From NCBI GenBank assembly GCA_029572815.1, contig JAKPUQ010000059.1:1-64000 (forward strand): a stretch of 64,000 bases of DNA, written 5' to 3'. The notes beneath the pieces were generated by a model. It did no database searches. It was not told the DNA's origin and saw only the letters and a list, made by a program, of their open reading frames with translations. Position 1 is the first letter of the stretch; each line of letters begins with the position of its first letter. The DNA comes from Bacillota bacterium. GTDB taxonomy: Bacteria; Bacillota; Clostridia; Oscillospirales; Ruminococcaceae. The translations under genes were made by a program, and so were the position numbers. Positions 25,524-34,277 of this stretch are shown piece after piece.

Positions 25524-25634
25524 AAAATTCTCCTTTTCCAATATGAAGTCAGACAGCACTTGGAATGCAGTGCAGGACATTCCGAAGGCGAGCGGAAAAG
25601 CGTATTACTGCGCTTATTTATATGCTCTAAAATT

Positions 25635-25663
25635 AATATACAATACGAAATCTCTTTTGTCAA
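25635..25663 (-). promoter_or_regulatory. Promoter for DUF4250 gene
   Basis: On the minus strand TTGACA (25658-25663), a 17-base spacer and TATATT (25635-25640). Confidence 0.8.
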
Positions 25664-26025
25664 TAAATTTTGAAAAATCAGAAATGAGAATTTTCGGTTA
25701 ATATGTATGTTGTTTTAATATGTTTTATGAAGGGGATAAAATACAACAAAATATGCGTGATAAGTAACGGTTTTATAGCACAAAAGACAGTGGGCAGCAC
25801 AAAAAATAATTGGAAATAAAAATACTATATTAACACTATGTACAAACATTGACAGAAGTCAAATTTAGCCCTGCTCGTTACAAAATATAGGCGGAAATTC
25901 AGAACATTGACACTTGTAAATGTTATATGATACTAACATCGCAGTTTTCGACATTATTGTATAAAATGCACAGTAATCATGTGACGAATTAGGCTAAATT
26001 GGAGATGGAAATTTTCTTTTATATA
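25664..26025. other. Long AT-rich spacer upstream of hydCBA
   Basis: About 360 bases without a credible gene separate divergent promoters. It holds an inverted repeat at 25849-25862, the decamer GATACTAACA at 25929-25938 shared with the hydG promoter region, and a TTGACA at about 25907 without a clear -10 partner. The length suggests multi-site regulation of the hydrogenase operon, but nothing more is visible. Confidence 0.5.
25849..25862. repeat. Inverted repeat, possible operator
   Basis: TTGACAGAAGTCAA is a perfect 5-bp inverted repeat around AGAA. It is 165 bases upstream of the hydC -10 box. Confidence 0.35.
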
Positions 26026-26034
26026 TGGTATAAT
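26026..26034 (+). promoter_or_regulatory. Extended -10 promoter of hydCBA
   Basis: TGGTATAAT is an extended -10 element with a perfect TATAAT (26029-26034). The matching -35 region (TGGAAA) is weak, as is normal for extended -10 promoters. The leader to hydC is about 90 bases. Confidence 0.65.
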
Positions 26035-26088
26035 AACTAAGATATGTGAGATGTGATATATTGTCTCATTTTATTTTTGTACATGACA

Positions 26089-26106
26089 TTGTTACATTTT
26101 TCACAG
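26089..26106. promoter_or_regulatory. Possible Rex-like operator in the hydC leader
   Basis: TTGTTACATTTTTCACAG matches 11 of 14 fixed positions of the pattern TTGTGAANNNNTTCACAA. It lies between the promoter and the hydC ribosome site. Rex control of hydrogenase genes is known in clostridia. Binding here is inferred. Confidence 0.4.
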
Positions 26107-26128
26107 CTAAAACAAGGAGGTCCATTAA

Positions 26129-26623
26129 ATGAATTCAGCTAAATCAACTGTTCCCTTCAAGGGTACTCCCGAGCAGGAAGCTGAGCTTCTCAAGGTCATC
26201 GCAGAAAAGAAGGACGATAAGGGTTCTCTTATGCCGATACTCCAGAAGGCTCAGGAGATCTACGGCTACCTTCCAATCGAGGTACAGGCTCTCATTTCCG
26301 ACAACACAGGCATTCCGCTTGAAAAGATCTACGGCGTTGTTACCTTCTACGCTCAGTTCTCACTCTATCCCAAGGGAGAGTACTCGATCTCAGTCTGTCT
26401 CGGTACAGCTTGCTATGTAAAGGGTTCCGGAGATATCTACAATAAGCTCCAGGAAAAGCTTGGAATCGGCGGTGGCGAATGCACTCCCGACGGTAAGTTC
26501 TCTCTTGATGCTTGCCGCTGCATAGGCGCCTGCGGTCTTGCACCAGTTCTTACAGTCAATGAGGATGTTTACGGCCGTCTCACTGTTGACGACGTTGACA
26601 AGATCATTGCAAAATACGCTTAA
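26129..26623 (+). CDS. hydC: Hydrogenase gamma subunit, NuoE-like [2Fe-2S] protein (HydC)
   Basis: HydC is the small electron-transfer subunit of the trimeric, NAD-linked [FeFe] hydrogenase. The 164-residue protein has the NuoE layout: PILQKAQEIYGYLP, GVVTFYAQFSLYPKG, and the thioredoxin-like [2Fe-2S] ligands Cys90, Cys95 (VCLGTACYV), Cys131 and Cys135 (CRCIGACG). AAGGAGG precedes the ATG. The order hydC-hydB-hydA matches trimeric hydrogenases of Ruminococcus and Thermotoga type. Confidence 0.94.
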   Translation: MNSAKSTVPFKGTPEQEAELLKVIAEKKDDKGSLMPILQKAQEIYGYLPIEVQALISDNTGIPLEKIYGVVTFYAQFSLYPKGEYSISVCLGTACYVKGSGDIYNKLQEKLGIGGGECTPDGKFSLDACRCIGACGLAPVLTVNEDVYGRLTVDDVDKIIAKYA

Positions 26624-26654
26624 TTCCAAACATTACCATTTAGGAGGTTAACTT

Positions 26655-28553
26655 ATGAAGACTCTTGAAGAACTCAAGGTTGTCAGAGACAGCATGGTGG
26701 GCGAGGTAGCTCTCAGAACACATGGCAATGCTTCTTCAAAATATGAAAGACACGTCCTTGTCTGCGGCGGTACAGGATGTACCTCTTCGGGCTCACCCAA
26801 GATCATTGAGGAGCTTGAGAAGGAATTCGCAGAAAAGGGACTTACAGATAAGGTAAAGATCGTTAAGACCGGCTGCTTCGGACTTTGTGAGCGCGGTCCT
26901 ATCATGATCGTATATCCAGAGGGCTCATTCTACTCACGTGTTAAGGTAGATGAGATCCCCCGCATCGTTGATGAGCACCTCATCGGCGGCAACCCTGTTA
27001 AGGAGTTTCTCTATGAAGAGACTGTTGCCGGCGACGAGATCAAGTCTCTCGACGATACATCATTCTACAAAAAGCAGCACCGTGTTGCTCTCAGAAACTG
27101 CGGTGTTATCAATCCTGAGGACATCAATGAGTACATAGGCCGTGACGGTTATCAGGCTCTGGGCAAGGTCCTCACAACTATGACTCCTGAGGACGTTATC
27201 CAGACTATCCTCGATTCAGGTCTCCGCGGACGTGGAGGCGGCGGCTTCCCCACAGGTATGAAGTGGAAGCTTGCAAGAAACATCGTTCCCAACGCTGACC
27301 AGAAGTACGTTTGCTGTAACGCCGACGAGGGCGACCCGGGTGCATTCATGGACCGTTCAGTACTCGAGGGCGATCCTCACGTTGTACTTGAGGCTATGTC
27401 CATTGCGGGTTACGCTATCGGCGCAACACAGGGTTATATCTACGTTCGTGCTGAGTATCCTATCGCTGTTGAGCGTCTTAATATCGCTATCAAGCAGGCT
27501 CGTGAGAACGGTATGCTCGGTAAGAACATCTTCGGAACAGATTTCTGCTTCGATATCGACCTCCGTCTCGGTGCAGGCGCTTTCGTCTGCGGTGAGGAGA
27601 CAGCTCTTATGACATCTATCGAGGGCAACCGCGGTGAGCCCCGTCCGAGACCTCCTTTCCCTGCTGAAAAGGGTCTCTTCCAGAAGCCTACTATCCTCAA
27701 CAATGTTGAGACATATGCTAATATTCCTCAGATCATCCTCAACGGTGCTGACTGGTTCGCATCAATGGGTACCGAGAAGTCAAAGGGTACCAAGGTATTC
27801 GCTCTCGGCGGAAAGATCAAGAACACAGGTCTCGTTGAAGTTCCTATGGGTACAACTCTCCGCGAAGTTATCGAAGAGATCGGCGGCGGTATCCCCAACG
27901 GAAAGAAGTTCAAGGCTGCTCAGACAGGTGGTCCTTCAGGCGGATGTATCGATCCTTCAAACTTCGATATCCCGATCGACTACGATAACCTCATCGGTAT
28001 CGGTTCAATGATGGGTTCAGGCGGACTTATCGTTATGGACGAGGACAACTGTATGGTCGACATCGCTAAGTTCTTCCTCGAGTTCACTGTTGATGAGTCA
28101 TGCGGTAAGTGTACACCCTGCCGTATCGGTACTAAGAGAATGTGGGAGATCCTTGACAAGATCACAAAGGGCAAGGGAACTCTCGAGGACCTCGACAAGC
28201 TGGAAGAGCTGGCTTACCACATCAAGGCTAACTCTCTTTGCGGTCTTGGACAGACAGCTCCTAACCCTGTTCTCTCCACACTCAGATGCTTCCGTGATGA
28301 GTACATCGCTCACGTTGTTGACAAGAAGTGTCCTGCAGGCGTATGTAAGGACCTCCTCAGCTTCGAGATCGAAAAGGACAAGTGTATCGGCTGCGGTATG
28401 TGTGCTAAGCAGTGTCCTGCATCCGCTATCACAAGAACTGACTATATCGCTCCCGGCAAGAAGCTTGCTGCAATGGAGATCGATAAGAGCAAGTGCGTAA
28501 AGTGCGGCGCTTGTATCGCAACATGTAAGTTCAAGGCAATCATCAAGAAGTAA
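26655..28553 (+). CDS. hydB: Hydrogenase beta subunit, NuoF-like flavoprotein (HydB)
   Basis: HydB carries FMN and the NAD(H) site and links it to ferredoxin-dependent hydrogen turnover. The 632-residue protein has an N-terminal thioredoxin-like [2Fe-2S] domain (Cys37, 42, 74, 78), the NuoF core with GLRGRGGGGFPTGMKW and CNADEGDPGAFMDRS, the [4Fe-4S] motif ESCGKCTPCRIGT, and an added C-terminal pair of [4Fe-4S] sites (CIGCGMCAKQC; CVKCGACIATC). The extra clusters mark the bifurcating hydrogenase type rather than Complex I. It sits 31 bases after hydC and 14 before hydA. Confidence 0.95.
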   Translation: MKTLEELKVVRDSMVGEVALRTHGNASSKYERHVLVCGGTGCTSSGSPKIIEELEKEFAEKGLTDKVKIVKTGCFGLCERGPIMIVYPEGSFYSRVKVDEIPRIVDEHLIGGNPVKEFLYEETVAGDEIKSLDDTSFYKKQHRVALRNCGVINPEDINEYIGRDGYQALGKVLTTMTPEDVIQTILDSGLRGRGGGGFPTGMKWKLARNIVPNADQKYVCCNADEGDPGAFMDRSVLEGDPHVVLEAMSIAGYAIGATQGYIYVRAEYPIAVERLNIAIKQARENGMLGKNIFGTDFCFDIDLRLGAGAFVCGEETALMTSIEGNRGEPRPRPPFPAEKGLFQKPTILNNVETYANIPQIILNGADWFASMGTEKSKGTKVFALGGKIKNTGLVEVPMGTTLREVIEEIGGGIPNGKKFKAAQTGGPSGGCIDPSNFDIPIDYDNLIGIGSMMGSGGLIVMDEDNCMVDIAKFFLEFTVDESCGKCTPCRIGTKRMWEILDKITKGKGTLEDLDKLEELAYHIKANSLCGLGQTAPNPVLSTLRCFRDEYIAHVVDKKCPAGVCKDLLSFEIEKDKCIGCGMCAKQCPASAITRTDYIAPGKKLAAMEIDKSKCVKCGACIATCKFKAIIKK

Positions 28554-28567
28554 GCGGAGGAATAGTA

Positions 28568-30316
28568 ATGGAAAATATAACTGTTAAAATCAACGGTGTT
28601 GAATTAGAAGTCCCCAAGGGCACTACTGTTCTTGAAGCTGCTCACATGGCCGGCTTTGAAATTCCTACACTTTGCTACATGAAGGAGATCAACGAGATCG
28701 GCGCCTGCCGTATCTGCGTTACAGAGGTAAACGAGGGCAGAGGCTTCCGTCTCGTAGCAGGCTGCGTGTATCCCTGTTCCAACAACATGGAGATCCTCAC
28801 AAGCTCACCCAAGGTCATCGAGTCAAGAAAGAGAACTCTCGAGCTCATTCTTTCAACTCATGACAGAAAGTGCCTCTCCTGCGTAAGAAGCGGCAACTGT
28901 GAGCTCCAGAAGCTTGCTAAGGATTACGGCGTTGAGGACGCTACTGTATACGACGGCATCAAGAACGAGTATGAGGTAGACAACTCAGCTGCACATATGT
29001 ACCGTGACAACAACAAGTGTATCCTTTGCCGCCGCTGCGTAGCAGTTTGTGCAAAGACACAGGGTATCGGCGTTATCGGTGCTAACGAGAGAGGCTTCAA
29101 GACATACATCGGTTCTGCATTTGACATGGGTCTCGGCGAGACAAGCTGTGTATCCTGCGGTCAGTGTATCGCTGTTTGTCCTGTTGGCGCACTCTCAGAA
29201 AAGGATTACACCAAGGAAGTTCTGGCAGCTATCGCTGATCCCGAGAAGACTGTTCTCGTTCAGACAGCTCCTGCTGTTCGTGCAGGTCTCGGCGAGTGCT
29301 TCGGCAATCCTATCGGTACAAACGTTGAAGGTAAGATGGCAGCTGCTCTCCGCAGACTGGGCTTCGACAAGGTATTCGATACAGATTTTGCTGCTGACCT
29401 CACTATCATGGAAGAGGCTAACGAGTTCCTGGATCGTTTCGCAAACGGCGGAACACTTCCTCTCATCACATCATGCTCACCCGGATGGGTCAAGTTCTGT
29501 GAGCACTACTATCCCGATCTTCTCGATCACCTTTCTTCATGTAAGTCTCCTCAGCAGATGTTCGGTGCAACTGCAAAGACATACTACGCTCAGAAGATGG
29601 GTATCGATCCCAAGAACATCGTTATGGTATCTATCATGCCTTGTACAGCTAAGAAATTCGAGATCGGCAGACCCGATCAGAGTGCTGCTGGCGTACCTGA
29701 TGTTGATTACGCTCTTACAACCCGCGAGCTCGGCAGAATGATCGAGCGTGCAGGTATCCTGTTCAACTCACTTCCCGATGAGAAGTTCGATGATCCGCTT
29801 GGAATCTCAACAGGTGCAGGCGTTATCTTCGGTGCAACAGGCGGTGTTATGGAGGCTGCTCTCAGAACAGCTGTATACACACTCACAGGCGAGAACGTAA
29901 CAGATCTCCCCGAGGTTCGTGGTACAAAGGCTATCAAGGAAGCTACATACAACGTTGCAGGCAACGATGTCAAGGTTATAGTAACCAGCGGTCTTGCTAA
30001 CGCAAGAAAGGTTCTCGATGACATCAGAGCAGGCAAGTGCGACGCTCAGTTCGTTGAAGTTATGGCTTGTCCCGGCGGCTGTGTAAACGGCGGCGGTCAG
30101 CCTCAGGTTCCCATGGGCGTAAGAAACTTTGTTGACATCAGAGAAGAGAGAGCTAAGGTTCTCTACAACCTCGACAAGTCAATGCCTCTCAGACAGTCTC
30201 ACGAAAACCCTGCTATCAAGAAGGTTTACGAGGAGTTCTTTGAGAAGCCCGGCAGCCACAAGGCTCATGAGGTTCTTCACACATCTTACGTTAAGAGAAA
30301 AGTTAACGAGATATGA
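28568..30316 (+). CDS. hydA: Catalytic subunit of trimeric [FeFe] hydrogenase (HydA)
   Basis: The 582-residue subunit evolves or oxidises H2 at its H-cluster. In order are an N-terminal [2Fe-2S] domain (CYMKEINEIGACRICV), a His-ligated cluster motif (HDRKCLSCVRSGNC), two [4Fe-4S] sites (CILCRRCVAVC; CVSCGQCIAVC) and the H domain. The three signature motifs are TSCSPGW (Cys303), MPCTAKKFE (near 359) and ACPGGCVNGGGQP (Cys501, 505). The first has Ser in place of the usual second Cys. GCGGAGG precedes the ATG. With HydB and HydC it should form an electron-bifurcating enzyme that re-oxidises NADH and ferredoxin. HydG at 5560 helps build its cofactor. Confidence 0.95.
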   Translation: MENITVKINGVELEVPKGTTVLEAAHMAGFEIPTLCYMKEINEIGACRICVTEVNEGRGFRLVAGCVYPCSNNMEILTSSPKVIESRKRTLELILSTHDRKCLSCVRSGNCELQKLAKDYGVEDATVYDGIKNEYEVDNSAAHMYRDNNKCILCRRCVAVCAKTQGIGVIGANERGFKTYIGSAFDMGLGETSCVSCGQCIAVCPVGALSEKDYTKEVLAAIADPEKTVLVQTAPAVRAGLGECFGNPIGTNVEGKMAAALRRLGFDKVFDTDFAADLTIMEEANEFLDRFANGGTLPLITSCSPGWVKFCEHYYPDLLDHLSSCKSPQQMFGATAKTYYAQKMGIDPKNIVMVSIMPCTAKKFEIGRPDQSAAGVPDVDYALTTRELGRMIERAGILFNSLPDEKFDDPLGISTGAGVIFGATGGVMEAALRTAVYTLTGENVTDLPEVRGTKAIKEATYNVAGNDVKVIVTSGLANARKVLDDIRAGKCDAQFVEVMACPGGCVNGGGQPQVPMGVRNFVDIREERAKVLYNLDKSMPLRQSHENPAIKKVYEEFFEKPGSHKAHEVLHTSYVKRKVNEI

Positions 30317-30335
30317 TAAAAAGCTGAATTCATTG

Positions 30336-30367
30336 AGGGCGGACAAATTTGTCCGCCCTTCTTTATT
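30336..30367 (+). terminator. Terminator after hydA
   Basis: AGGGCGGACAAA and TTTGTCCGCCCT form a perfect 12-bp stem, then TCTTTATT. Confidence 0.85.
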
Positions 30368-30394
30368 GACATGAACAGCGCAAAGTGTTATAAT
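30366..30394 (+). promoter_or_regulatory. Consensus promoter for the zinc-ribbon and rubrerythrin genes
   Basis: TTGACA (30366-30371), 17 bases, TATAAT (30389-30394): a full consensus match. Confidence 0.9.
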
Positions 30395-30423
30395 TGTAAT
30401 ATCTTAATTTAGGGGGAAACAAT

Positions 30424-30651
30424 ATGGATAACGTATGTGAATTCTGCGCGGCAAAGGTAGTATCAGGAACTCTCGTTACACCCTACGCTGTCCAGTTCTA
30501 TCCTGAAGGTGAGGAGCAGAAGCTGAAGCCAAAGAGGAGCCAGGTCATCTGTGATGCCTGTCCGCGCTGCGGCCATATCCAGAACCTTCGGCTGAAAAAT
30601 CCTGAGAATATAATGAAATACCGTTATACTATCCCGGGGGAGATCGTATAA
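30424..30651 (+). CDS. Small zinc-ribbon-like protein (75 aa)
   Basis: Two Cys pairs, CEFC near residue 5 and CDACPRCGH near residue 43, frame a beta-rich segment (SGTLVTPYAVQFYPEGEEQK), suggesting a zinc-binding ribbon. No catalytic motif is evident. AGGGGG precedes the ATG. It lies 45 bases upstream of the rubrerythrin gene under a strong promoter, so it may share an oxidative-stress theme. I do not know its function. Confidence 0.8.
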   Translation: MDNVCEFCAAKVVSGTLVTPYAVQFYPEGEEQKLKPKRSQVICDACPRCGHIQNLRLKNPENIMKYRYTIPGEIV

Positions 30652-30668
30652 TAAAAAAATAACTGCAC

Positions 30669-30694
30669 ATAATACTTCCAAAAGGAGGTATTAT
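30669..30694 (+). promoter_or_regulatory. Hairpin that buries the rubrerythrin Shine-Dalgarno
   Basis: ATAATACTTCC (30669-30679) pairs fully (one G-T) with GGAGGTATTAT (30684-30694) over a loop of four A. The 3' strand contains the whole GGAGG ribosome site of the gene starting at 30696. Such a structure can limit translation until it melts or is bound. Confidence 0.65.
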
Positions 30695-30695
30695 C

Positions 30696-31313
30696 ATGCA
30701 GACAAATTTTACAGAAAGTCAGACCCGTATCAATCTTATGCGAGCCTTTGCAGGTGAGTGCCAGTCACGGCAGAGGTATTATCAGGCTGCCCTTACCGCC
30801 CAGCAGCAGAAGCTGGTGGGACTTGAGCGGATGTTCCGTTTCACTGCCGAGCAGGAGGAGCGCCATGCAATGGTGTTCTGGAAGCTGCTGAAGGAGGGTA
30901 CAGGACAGGATATAGATATCTCAGCTGGATTTCCTGCTGAGGTAACGGAGGAGATACAGAAGCTCCTTGACGCTTCCGAAAGGGAGGAAAAGAAGGAGTT
31001 TTCAGTGGTCTATCCCGATTTTGCACGAATTGCTGCCGAGGAAGGATTTACCGAGGCTGCGTCCAAATTCAGAATGATTGCTGACATTGAGAACAGCCAC
31101 AGAGCACGGTTCAGATACTACGGTGAGCTTTACCGCAGCGGTATGCTTTTCCGAAGCAATGACACCGAGCGGTGCTGGATCTGCCTTAACTGCGGACACA
31201 TCCACAAAGGCAGTGAGCCGCCACAGGAGTGTCCTGTGTGCAGGGCAGAGCAGGGATACTTTATACGCCGTGAGGAAGCGGCATTCACTTCCTGCGATAC
31301 TGTTTCGGCATAA
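30696..31313 (+). CDS. Rubrerythrin
   Basis: Rubrerythrins reduce hydrogen peroxide at a di-iron site in anaerobes. The 205-residue protein has ferritin-like helices with iron-ligand motifs (FAGECQSRQRYY; FTAEQEERHAMVFW; IADIENSHRARFRYY) and a C-terminal rubredoxin-like knuckle pair (CWICLNCGHIHKG; ECPVCRAEQGYF). Length is normal. Its ribosome site is inside a hairpin (30669-30694). Likely read from the promoter at 30366. Confidence 0.92.
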   Translation: MQTNFTESQTRINLMRAFAGECQSRQRYYQAALTAQQQKLVGLERMFRFTAEQEERHAMVFWKLLKEGTGQDIDISAGFPAEVTEEIQKLLDASEREEKKEFSVVYPDFARIAAEEGFTEAASKFRMIADIENSHRARFRYYGELYRSGMLFRSNDTERCWICLNCGHIHKGSEPPQECPVCRAEQGYFIRREEAAFTSCDTVSA

Positions 31314-31330
31314 AACTATTACAGGATAAA

Positions 31331-31366
31331 AAACGACAAAAATAGCCCCGGGCTGGCCTCGGGGCT
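31331..31366 (-). terminator. Terminator after the MATE gene
   Basis: On the minus strand AGCCCCG pairs with CGGGGCT, followed by ATTTTTGTCGTTTTTT. On the plus strand the same hairpin may also stop the rubrerythrin transcript, but it lacks a T run there. Confidence 0.8.
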
Positions 31367-31393
31367 GTACTTCTGTATAAATGAGTTATGTTC

Positions 31394-32753
31394 TCATTCC
31401 TTATGCTGATTTTTCAGCTTTTTCATCAACACCAGGAACACAATGAGCTCGGTCAGGAATGTGACTGCCCAGGATATGGCGTAGGAAAGATACAGGCTCT
31501 TGATTGAGTGATATTGCGGTATCCTGAAAACAACATATATCCAGCCCAGACGTATTCCCACAACTCCCGCAATGGTTATGAGCACGGGAGTTACGGAGCT
31601 CCCCCAGACCGCGGATAAGTCCCGTGGTAACGTCCATGAGTCCGCAGAGGAAGTAGGGGAGCATGATGTATGTCATTCTCACAAGACCGTACTTTATGGC
31701 TTCCTCTGAGTCGGTGATATAGATGCCCAGGAGAGGCTTCCCGAAGAACAGTGCGGTGACGCCCAGTGCAGCGCCTGTGCAGAAGACGGCTATAAGGCAT
31801 ATCCACATTATCTTGCGGATACGGTCAAATTTGCCTGCACCGAAGTTCTGTCCCGTGAAATTCAGAGCGGTCTGACTGTAGGAGTTCATGGATGTGTACA
31901 CGAAGCCCTCGATGTTCTGAGCGGCTGCGTTGCCCGAGTTTACGATAGGTCCGAAGGAGTTTATTGAGGACTGGATTATAACATTTGATGCGGAGAACAG
32001 TGCACCCTGAACACCTGCGGGGAAGCCTATCTGTATTATCCTTTTAAGCTGTCTGCCGTAGATGTGCATCTTCCGGAGGTCAAGTTTACAGGCGTCCTCG
32101 CGCTTCATGAGAGCGCGGAGTATAAGTAGTGCGGACAGTATCTGTGATATGGTGGTGGCGAGAGCAACTCCCGCAACATTCATTTTAAACACGATAACGA
32201 ACAGCAGATTGAGGAGCACATTGAGAACTCCCGCCGCTGTAAGGTAGTAGAGTGGGCTCTTTGTATCGCCGGCGGCGCGGAGGATAGCCGAGCCGAAGTT
32301 GTATATCATGCTGGCGATGGTTCCGCAGAAGTAAATACGCATATAAGATGTGGCGAGATGAAGCTGTTCGTCAGGTGTGTCCATAAGCCTCAGGAAAGTT
32401 CCTGAAAAGAGCACTCCCACCAGTGTGAGAACAGCTCCGCTTACAATAGCTGTGGGGATAGCAGTATGGACCGTCCTGTGAACGTCCTCATTTCTTCCCG
32501 AGCCGAGACCGTGAGCCACGGTAACGCCTGCGCCAACAGAAAGACCTATGAAAAGGTTTACCAAAAGGTTGATGATAGAGCCCGTAGAGCCAACGGCTCC
32601 CACGGAATTGCTTCCGCAGCAGCGACCTACAACAACAAGGTCTGCGGCGTTGAACAGGAGCTGGAGAACTCCCGTAAGTATAATGGGGATAGTGTAGAGT
32701 ATTATCCTGCTGACCAGAGGGCCCTCACACATATCCGCTGCTTTTCTTGGCAT
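31394..32753 (-). CDS. MATE-family efflux transporter, frameshifted in a C5 run
   Basis: MATE proteins export drugs or metabolites in exchange for Na+ or H+. From the ATG at 32751-32753 the protein shows typical MATE features (GPLVSRIILYTIPIILTGVL; NAADLVVVGRCCGSNSVGAV) and about twelve spans. A run of five C at 31601-31605 (G on the coding strand) shifts the frame. With four the sequence reads LIRGLGSSVTPVLITIAGVV and continues to a stop at 31394, giving 452 residues, the usual size. The C-terminal part is intact in the other frame. Recent mutation or a base-calling error are both possible. Confidence 0.88.
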
Positions 32754-32808
32754 AAAAAGACTCCGTTCTGCCGCATATTATAGCGCTGCGGCGGCGCATA
32801 AGGGCGCA

Positions 32809-32828
32809 AAAAAGCCCCCGAAGGGACT
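32809..32828 (-). terminator. Terminator after plsY
   Basis: On the minus strand AGTCCC pairs with GGGGGCT over TTC, then TTTTTT. Confidence 0.75.
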
Positions 32829-32831
32829 TTC

Positions 32832-33467
32832 TTATGTGTTTCCGTTTTTTCTGATCCTTGCGATCTCCTGATCCTTTTTCCACAGGAAGCTTATATGAGC
32901 CTCCGTACCGTTCTGGATCCGCTTGAAGTTTTCTATATGCTTGAAAAGTATGATAAGTGAGACTGCTGAGAGTATTGCGGTGCCGATAGGATCACCTGTG
33001 AGCAGGGCATATATCATGGTGAATATCACCGAGCCTGTAACAGGTACTATGCAGACATAATCCATTGAAAATCCGAGAACTATCTCGAATAAAAGGAGAA
33101 GAAGAAATACCAAAGGATTGAAGGCGAGTATGGTGCCGCCTAAAGAGGCGAGACCCTTGCCGCCGTGGAATTTCATAAGTACGGGGAAGATATGTCCCAG
33201 GATACAGCAGGAACCGGAGAGTATCTTCGCAAATTTGAGCTGCGGGAAAAAGTAAGCAGCGATAAGAGAAGCTGCAACAGCCTTTGCGATGTCAAAGAGA
33301 GCAACGAAAAGGCCCGCCTTTTTTCCGATAGTGATGACAGTGTTTGAAGCGCCTGCATTGCCCGAGCCTCTCTGTCTTATGTCGAAGCCCTTGAATTTGG
33401 CGATAATGAATGCAGGGTTGATGTTGCCGAAAAAGTAACCGATAAGAGCGCAGAGTGCGACCTGCAT
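32832..33467 (-). CDS. plsY: Acyl-phosphate glycerol-3-phosphate acyltransferase PlsY
   Basis: PlsY makes lysophosphatidic acid from acyl-phosphate, the first membrane step of phospholipid synthesis. The 211-residue membrane protein carries the three conserved loops: RQRGSGNAGASN, GHIFPVLMKFHGGKGLA and a C-terminal IILFKHIENFKRIQNGTE. Length is normal. GGAGGGGG precedes the ATG. A clear terminator follows, so it is transcribed alone. Confidence 0.95.
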   Translation of the reverse strand: MQVALCALIGYFFGNINPAFIIAKFKGFDIRQRGSGNAGASNTVITIGKKAGLFVALFDIAKAVAASLIAAYFFPQLKFAKILSGSCCILGHIFPVLMKFHGGKGLASLGGTILAFNPLVFLLLLLFEIVLGFSMDYVCIVPVTGSVIFTMIYALLTGDPIGTAILSAVSLIILFKHIENFKRIQNGTEAHISFLWKKDQEIARIRKNGNT

Positions 33468-33708
33468 AAAAACCCCCTCCGTGAAATAAAAACAAAAGGA
33501 CGGATCGTTAAATTAATGTCGAACTGACCTTACATACAATATTATAATATCATATTTACGTTTAAATGTAAAGTACCCTTTCTGATTTTTTTAGAAAATC
33601 AAAGGTTAAAATAAAAAAATAAATACTTTCTGTTTCGTATAGGCAGGGAACTGCGATTAGAGTATATGAAGGGGAAAGAATTCATGCGCATGATCAGGAG
33701 AGATGAAA

Positions 33709-34266
33709 ATGACAGATAATGAACTTCAGCATCTGCTGAAGGCTGAACCGGAAAAGGGTCAGCGTGCGTTTTATGACAAATACTTCAATTATGTGTATAC
33801 CATCGTGTTTGCAAAACTGAAGTCAGCGGCGTCTATGGAGGATGTGGACGAGTGTGTGGGAGATGTCTTCGCACAGTGCTTCATCTTCTTTGACAAGCAG
33901 GAGGTCATTCAGGGAAATCTGAAGGCTTTTACGGCTTCCGTTGCAAGACGAAAGGCGGTAGATACATACCGAAGAGTCGTAAGACACAGCAGTAACATAC
34001 CAATAGATGACGCGGGAGAACTGGACTCAGGGGAGAATATTGAGCGTTCAGCCGAGGAGTCGGAGCTTAGAAAGCTGCTCTACGATAAGGTGGAGGAGCT
34101 GGGCGAGCCTGACTCAACAATAATCATACAGAAATACTTTTTCGGCAGGAGCTCAAAGGAGATCGCAGAGATAGTGCAGATCTCATCGGATAATGTCAGA
34201 GCGAGGTGCAGCAGGGCTGTAAAGCGTCTGAAGGATGTACTGCTGGCAGCAGGCTTCACAAGATAG
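33709..34266 (+). CDS. ECF-type RNA polymerase sigma factor
   Basis: I take the ATG at 33709 since AGGAG ends 8 bases upstream, while the in-frame ATG at 33703 is only 2 bases away. The 185-residue protein has a region 2 (FYDKYFNYVYTIVFAKLKSA; DVFAQCFIFF) and a region 4 helix-turn-helix (FGRSSKEIAEIVQISSDNVR). It directs polymerase to a special promoter set. The next gene encodes a one-span membrane protein 11 bases downstream, the usual sigma/anti-sigma arrangement. Confidence 0.92.
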   Translation: MTDNELQHLLKAEPEKGQRAFYDKYFNYVYTIVFAKLKSAASMEDVDECVGDVFAQCFIFFDKQEVIQGNLKAFTASVARRKAVDTYRRVVRHSSNIPIDDAGELDSGENIERSAEESELRKLLYDKVEELGEPDSTIIIQKYFFGRSSKEIAEIVQISSDNVRARCSRAVKRLKDVLLAAGFTR

Positions 34267-34277
34267 GAGGAGAAGCT

